Assembly: GCF_029360805.1 (NCBI RefSeq)
Contig: NZ_JARKNC010000010.1
Location: forward strand, 62,001-126,000
Length of the DNA stretch: 64,000 nt
Direction: 5' to 3'
Source of the DNA: Daejeonella sp. JGW-45
Lineage (GTDB): Bacteria; Bacteroidota; Bacteroidia; Sphingobacteriales; Sphingobacteriaceae
Positions 62,055 through 64,000 of this stretch are shown here, piece by piece. The first letter of the stretch is position 1, and every line of letters starts with the position of its first letter. A program made the position numbers and the translations under genes. Under the pieces are notes generated by a model. That model had not been told where the DNA came from. It saw only the letters and a program-made list of their open reading frames with translations, and did not search any database.

Positions 62055-62756
62055 TTACGATAATACTGAGAAATATTCTTCAAGCTCGCTGAGCGTATTC
62101 GAATTAGTTGCAATATCCTTGATGATCCTGCCTTTCTCCATTAATAATATTCGCTCACAAACATCCGTCACATGATTCAGGTCATGGCTTGAAATAATTG
62201 TTGTGAGGTTTTTTCCACCACTCAGATCCTTTACCAGATTTTTGAGCCTGATCTGAGTACTCGGATCGATATTGGCGAATGGCTCATCCAGCATGAGAAG
62301 CTCTGGCCTTTGAAGAAGGCATGAGACAACCCCTACCTTTGCCTGGTTACCTTTCGAAAGGTCGCGGATGTATTTACCCTTGTTCAAAATCTCTCCGTTA
62401 AAGAATTCTGTGTAATTAAGAAGCTTCGAATCGACATGAGATTTACTTAGACCATACAGGCTCCCTATAAAGTAAAAGTATTCCTCAGGTGTCAGGTAGT
62501 CAATAAGAAAACCCTCATCCAGGTAAGAGGATGTATAATTTTTCCATTCCTCGGTTTCCGCAACATTTTTACCCTTAGATAATATTTCACCGCCGTCAGT
62601 CCTGATGAGGTCTAATATCATCCGGAATAGTGTTGTTTTACCGGCTCCGTTATTCCCGATAAGACCGACAGTTTCACCAGAACGTATCACAAGTTCGGTA
62701 ATGTTAACGACTTTAACACCATTATATACTTTCTGTAAATTTTTTACTTCGATCAT
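62055..62756 (-). CDS. ABC transporter ATP-binding protein
   Basis: 233 residues from the ATG at 62756 (MIEVKNLQKVYNGVKVV). Walker A GNNGAGKTTLFRM, signature LSKGNQAKVGVVSCLL and Walker B LLMLDEPFANID are present. It starts 1 base after the DUF5687 gene, so the two are translated together. It likely powers the DUF5687 membrane protein as an exporter. The remaining operon genes (SDR, SMP-30) suggest that the exported compound may be unrelated to sugar metabolism; no direct clue. Confidence 0.93.
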   Translation of the reverse strand: MIEVKNLQKVYNGVKVVNITELVIRSGETVGLIGNNGAGKTTLFRMILDLIRTDGGEILSKGKNVAETEEWKNYTSSYLDEGFLIDYLTPEEYFYFIGSLYGLSKSHVDSKLLNYTEFFNGEILNKGKYIRDLSKGNQAKVGVVSCLLQRPELLMLDEPFANIDPSTQIRLKNLVKDLSGGKNLTTIISSHDLNHVTDVCERILLMEKGRIIKDIATNSNTLSELEEYFSVLS

Positions 62757-62757
62757 A

Positions 62758-64000
62758 TTATTGATTCCTGAATCCTTCTGCAATGATGTAACGTTTGCGT
62801 TTAAAAAGATTAGCCAGCCTGGTCAGCCAAAGGTCCCGGGTCAAAATAAATGCCAGCCCGGTAACTCCAATCAAACCAAGACCTGCTTCGGGATAACCTA
62901 ACAAACTGAACGGTAGGTAAATTATGTATGGCGCTATTAACAATGGTATAGAAAGAATAAATTGCGATGCGCCCACTCCTTCCCAGTTCATTGCACTACC
63001 TTTCGTTAAATCGATCCTTTTGTAATTCTGGTTGGCAAAATATAAGATCAAAACGGTATTAACACCCAGATTCCATACGTACATGATAAAATGTACAACG
63101 ATAACCTTCCATCCAAAATAAATATAAGGGATGGTCAGGAGAAAGCAAACAGTTGAAAATATGCTGAAAAGCAAGAATTTCGATTTAAAAAAGTCTCTGG
63201 CATTCACTTTACTTGCCAGCAGGCCGTCAAAATGCCCGCTTTGCCAGCTAAACATAAACTGTCCGTAATTGATAATAAAGATCCCGGTCATGAACATACC
63301 ACAAAAAATAGTGGACGCATATCCAAAGCCCGGTTTGGTGTAAAAGACTAGTCCATAAAGCATGAACATCGCGCACATAGTGATTACAGACTTCGATCTC
63401 TTATTTCGCCAGATGAGTTTGAGCTCATTCGCCGCCAGGTCGCCAACCATGCCAAAACGATCCAGGTAAGGGATTTCGGTACTCGATTTTAGAGATGTCT
63501 TAGACGATTGAAGCTCCTCAACATAAAGATTGCTTTTCAGGTAATTATGGTTGATTACAAACATCGCCAGTGCAAAAAAGACGCTTATGGCAGAGGTTAA
63601 CGGCCGATCAACTATTGTATTAAACAGATCTTTCGAAATAGTTGAAAGGGTAATAGCCTTAAAATAAAACTCGAGTAGCCACACCACGAGCAAGATTGCA
63701 AAGAAGCCCAGCATCCAAAAACCGTTAAGGTTAACCTTGCGTTTCAGCCATAGGCTGAAGAAATGGTTAAACAAGGTGAAACCCAGAATACAGACAGCGT
63801 AACCCCAAAATGGTGGCCAACCATACTGTGTTACAAGTATTTTAAGCAGGAATGGAATTGTTAGAAGCAGCGGTGTAAGATTGAAGACCGTGAATAACGA
63901 AGTGATGGACAAGTAGTTTACTATTTGATTTTTCTTGATGGGAAGATGTAAATATGGCCTTACGCTCAGGGTAGGTAACTCCTGAAGTTGAAAACGAGTG
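62758..64000 (-). CDS. DUF5687 family ABC permease, 5' end outside the window
   Basis: Reading the minus strand from the right edge gives 413 codons without a stop. The TTG at 63912 is not the start: the frame stays open to the window edge with family-like sequence (QLQELPTLSVRPYLHLPIKK). Six to eight hydrophobic segments follow (LTPLLLTIPFLLKIL, FWMLGFFAILLVVWLLEF, MCAMFMLYGLVFYT, FSIFSTVCFLLTIPYIYF and others), ending in a Lys/Arg-rich tail. DUF5687 proteins are membrane components of Bacteroidota ABC systems with about 490 residues, so roughly 75 N-terminal residues are missing. Confidence 0.88.
   Translation of the reverse strand, partial: TRFQLQELPTLSVRPYLHLPIKKNQIVNYLSITSLFTVFNLTPLLLTIPFLLKILVTQYGWPPFWGYAVCILGFTLFNHFFSLWLKRKVNLNGFWMLGFFAILLVVWLLEFYFKAITLSTISKDLFNTIVDRPLTSAISVFFALAMFVINHNYLKSNLYVEELQSSKTSLKSSTEIPYLDRFGMVGDLAANELKLIWRNKRSKSVITMCAMFMLYGLVFYTKPGFGYASTIFCGMFMTGIFIINYGQFMFSWQSGHFDGLLASKVNARDFFKSKFLLFSIFSTVCFLLTIPYIYFGWKVIVVHFIMYVWNLGVNTVLILYFANQNYKRIDLTKGSAMNWEGVGASQFILSIPLLIAPYIIYLPFSLLGYPEAGLGLIGVTGLAFILTRDLWLTRLANLFKRKRYIIAEGFRNQ

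Noticed and set aside
63910..63912. TTG as the start of the DUF5687 permease
   Set aside because: The frame is open to the window edge with family-like sequence, so the true start lies outside.

Overview
The window looks like chromosomal DNA from a Bacteroidota bacterium, most likely a Sphingobacteriaceae relative (Pedobacter/Mucilaginibacter-like). Reasons: several genes have the Bacteroidota -7 promoter box TAnnTTTG and lack strong Shine-Dalgarno sites; the gene content includes a FecI/FecR/STN trio, DUF2807 (GIN) proteins, DUF6266, DUF5687, an HYC_CC_PP-type protein, carboxypeptidase-regulatory-domain outer-membrane receptors and many signal peptides ending in AQ. No rRNA, tRNA, CRISPR, IS element or prophage was recognised. 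Both ends cut genes: a DUF6266 protein at the left and a DUF5687 transport protein at the right.

Layout. 1-8 kb: DUF6266 fragment, catalase-peroxidase katG, a TonB-dependent receptor with a PepSY protein behind an intergenic terminator, a VOC protein followed in frame by the remnant of an SRPBCC gene, and truA. 8-12 kb: a small anchored protein with two copies of a His/Cys motif, a large 7-bp repeat array, a predicted DNA-binding protein with a palindromic operator, an Fsr-like MFS exporter and a DUF3887-alpha/beta hydrolase. 12-17.5 kb: the most unusual part, a repeat-rich LA_2272-type surface protein, a DUF2807 protein, then ECF sigma factor, FecR anti-sigma factor and a protein joining an STN signalling domain and a carboxypeptidase-regulatory domain to the same LA_2272-type repeats. 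17.5-31 kb: WYL regulator, lipoprotein, glycerophosphodiesterase, two-component system next to an outer-membrane beta-barrel receptor, the tesA/ybbA/ybbP arrangement known from E. coli, crcB and a zinc metallopeptidase.

31-47 kb: amidohydrolase, gltX, an orphan histidine kinase in an operon with DinB and hotdog proteins, a tight operon of PIG-L deacetylase, two tiny membrane proteins and a sodium:solute symporter, then S9 and M14 peptidases. 47-64 kb: EcsC, a FAD oxidoreductase/DinB pair, amidase, two DinB-superfamily genes (one YfiT-like), a three-gene metal-handling operon (HYC_CC_PP, HMA, outer-membrane protein), OmpA, YeeZ-like protein, NlpC/P60 peptidase, RRM protein, metallophosphoesterase, DUF1573 protein, and an ABC-SDR-SMP-30 operon whose last gene is frameshifted.

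Across the window, 7-bp tandem repeats occur just after genes. Several have heptads that carry a stop codon, and because 7 is not divisible by 3 such arrays stop all three frames. In two places they run into the 3' ends of convergent genes and can fold into hairpins. This and the sigma/anti-sigma/STN-repeat module are the two observations most worth following up.
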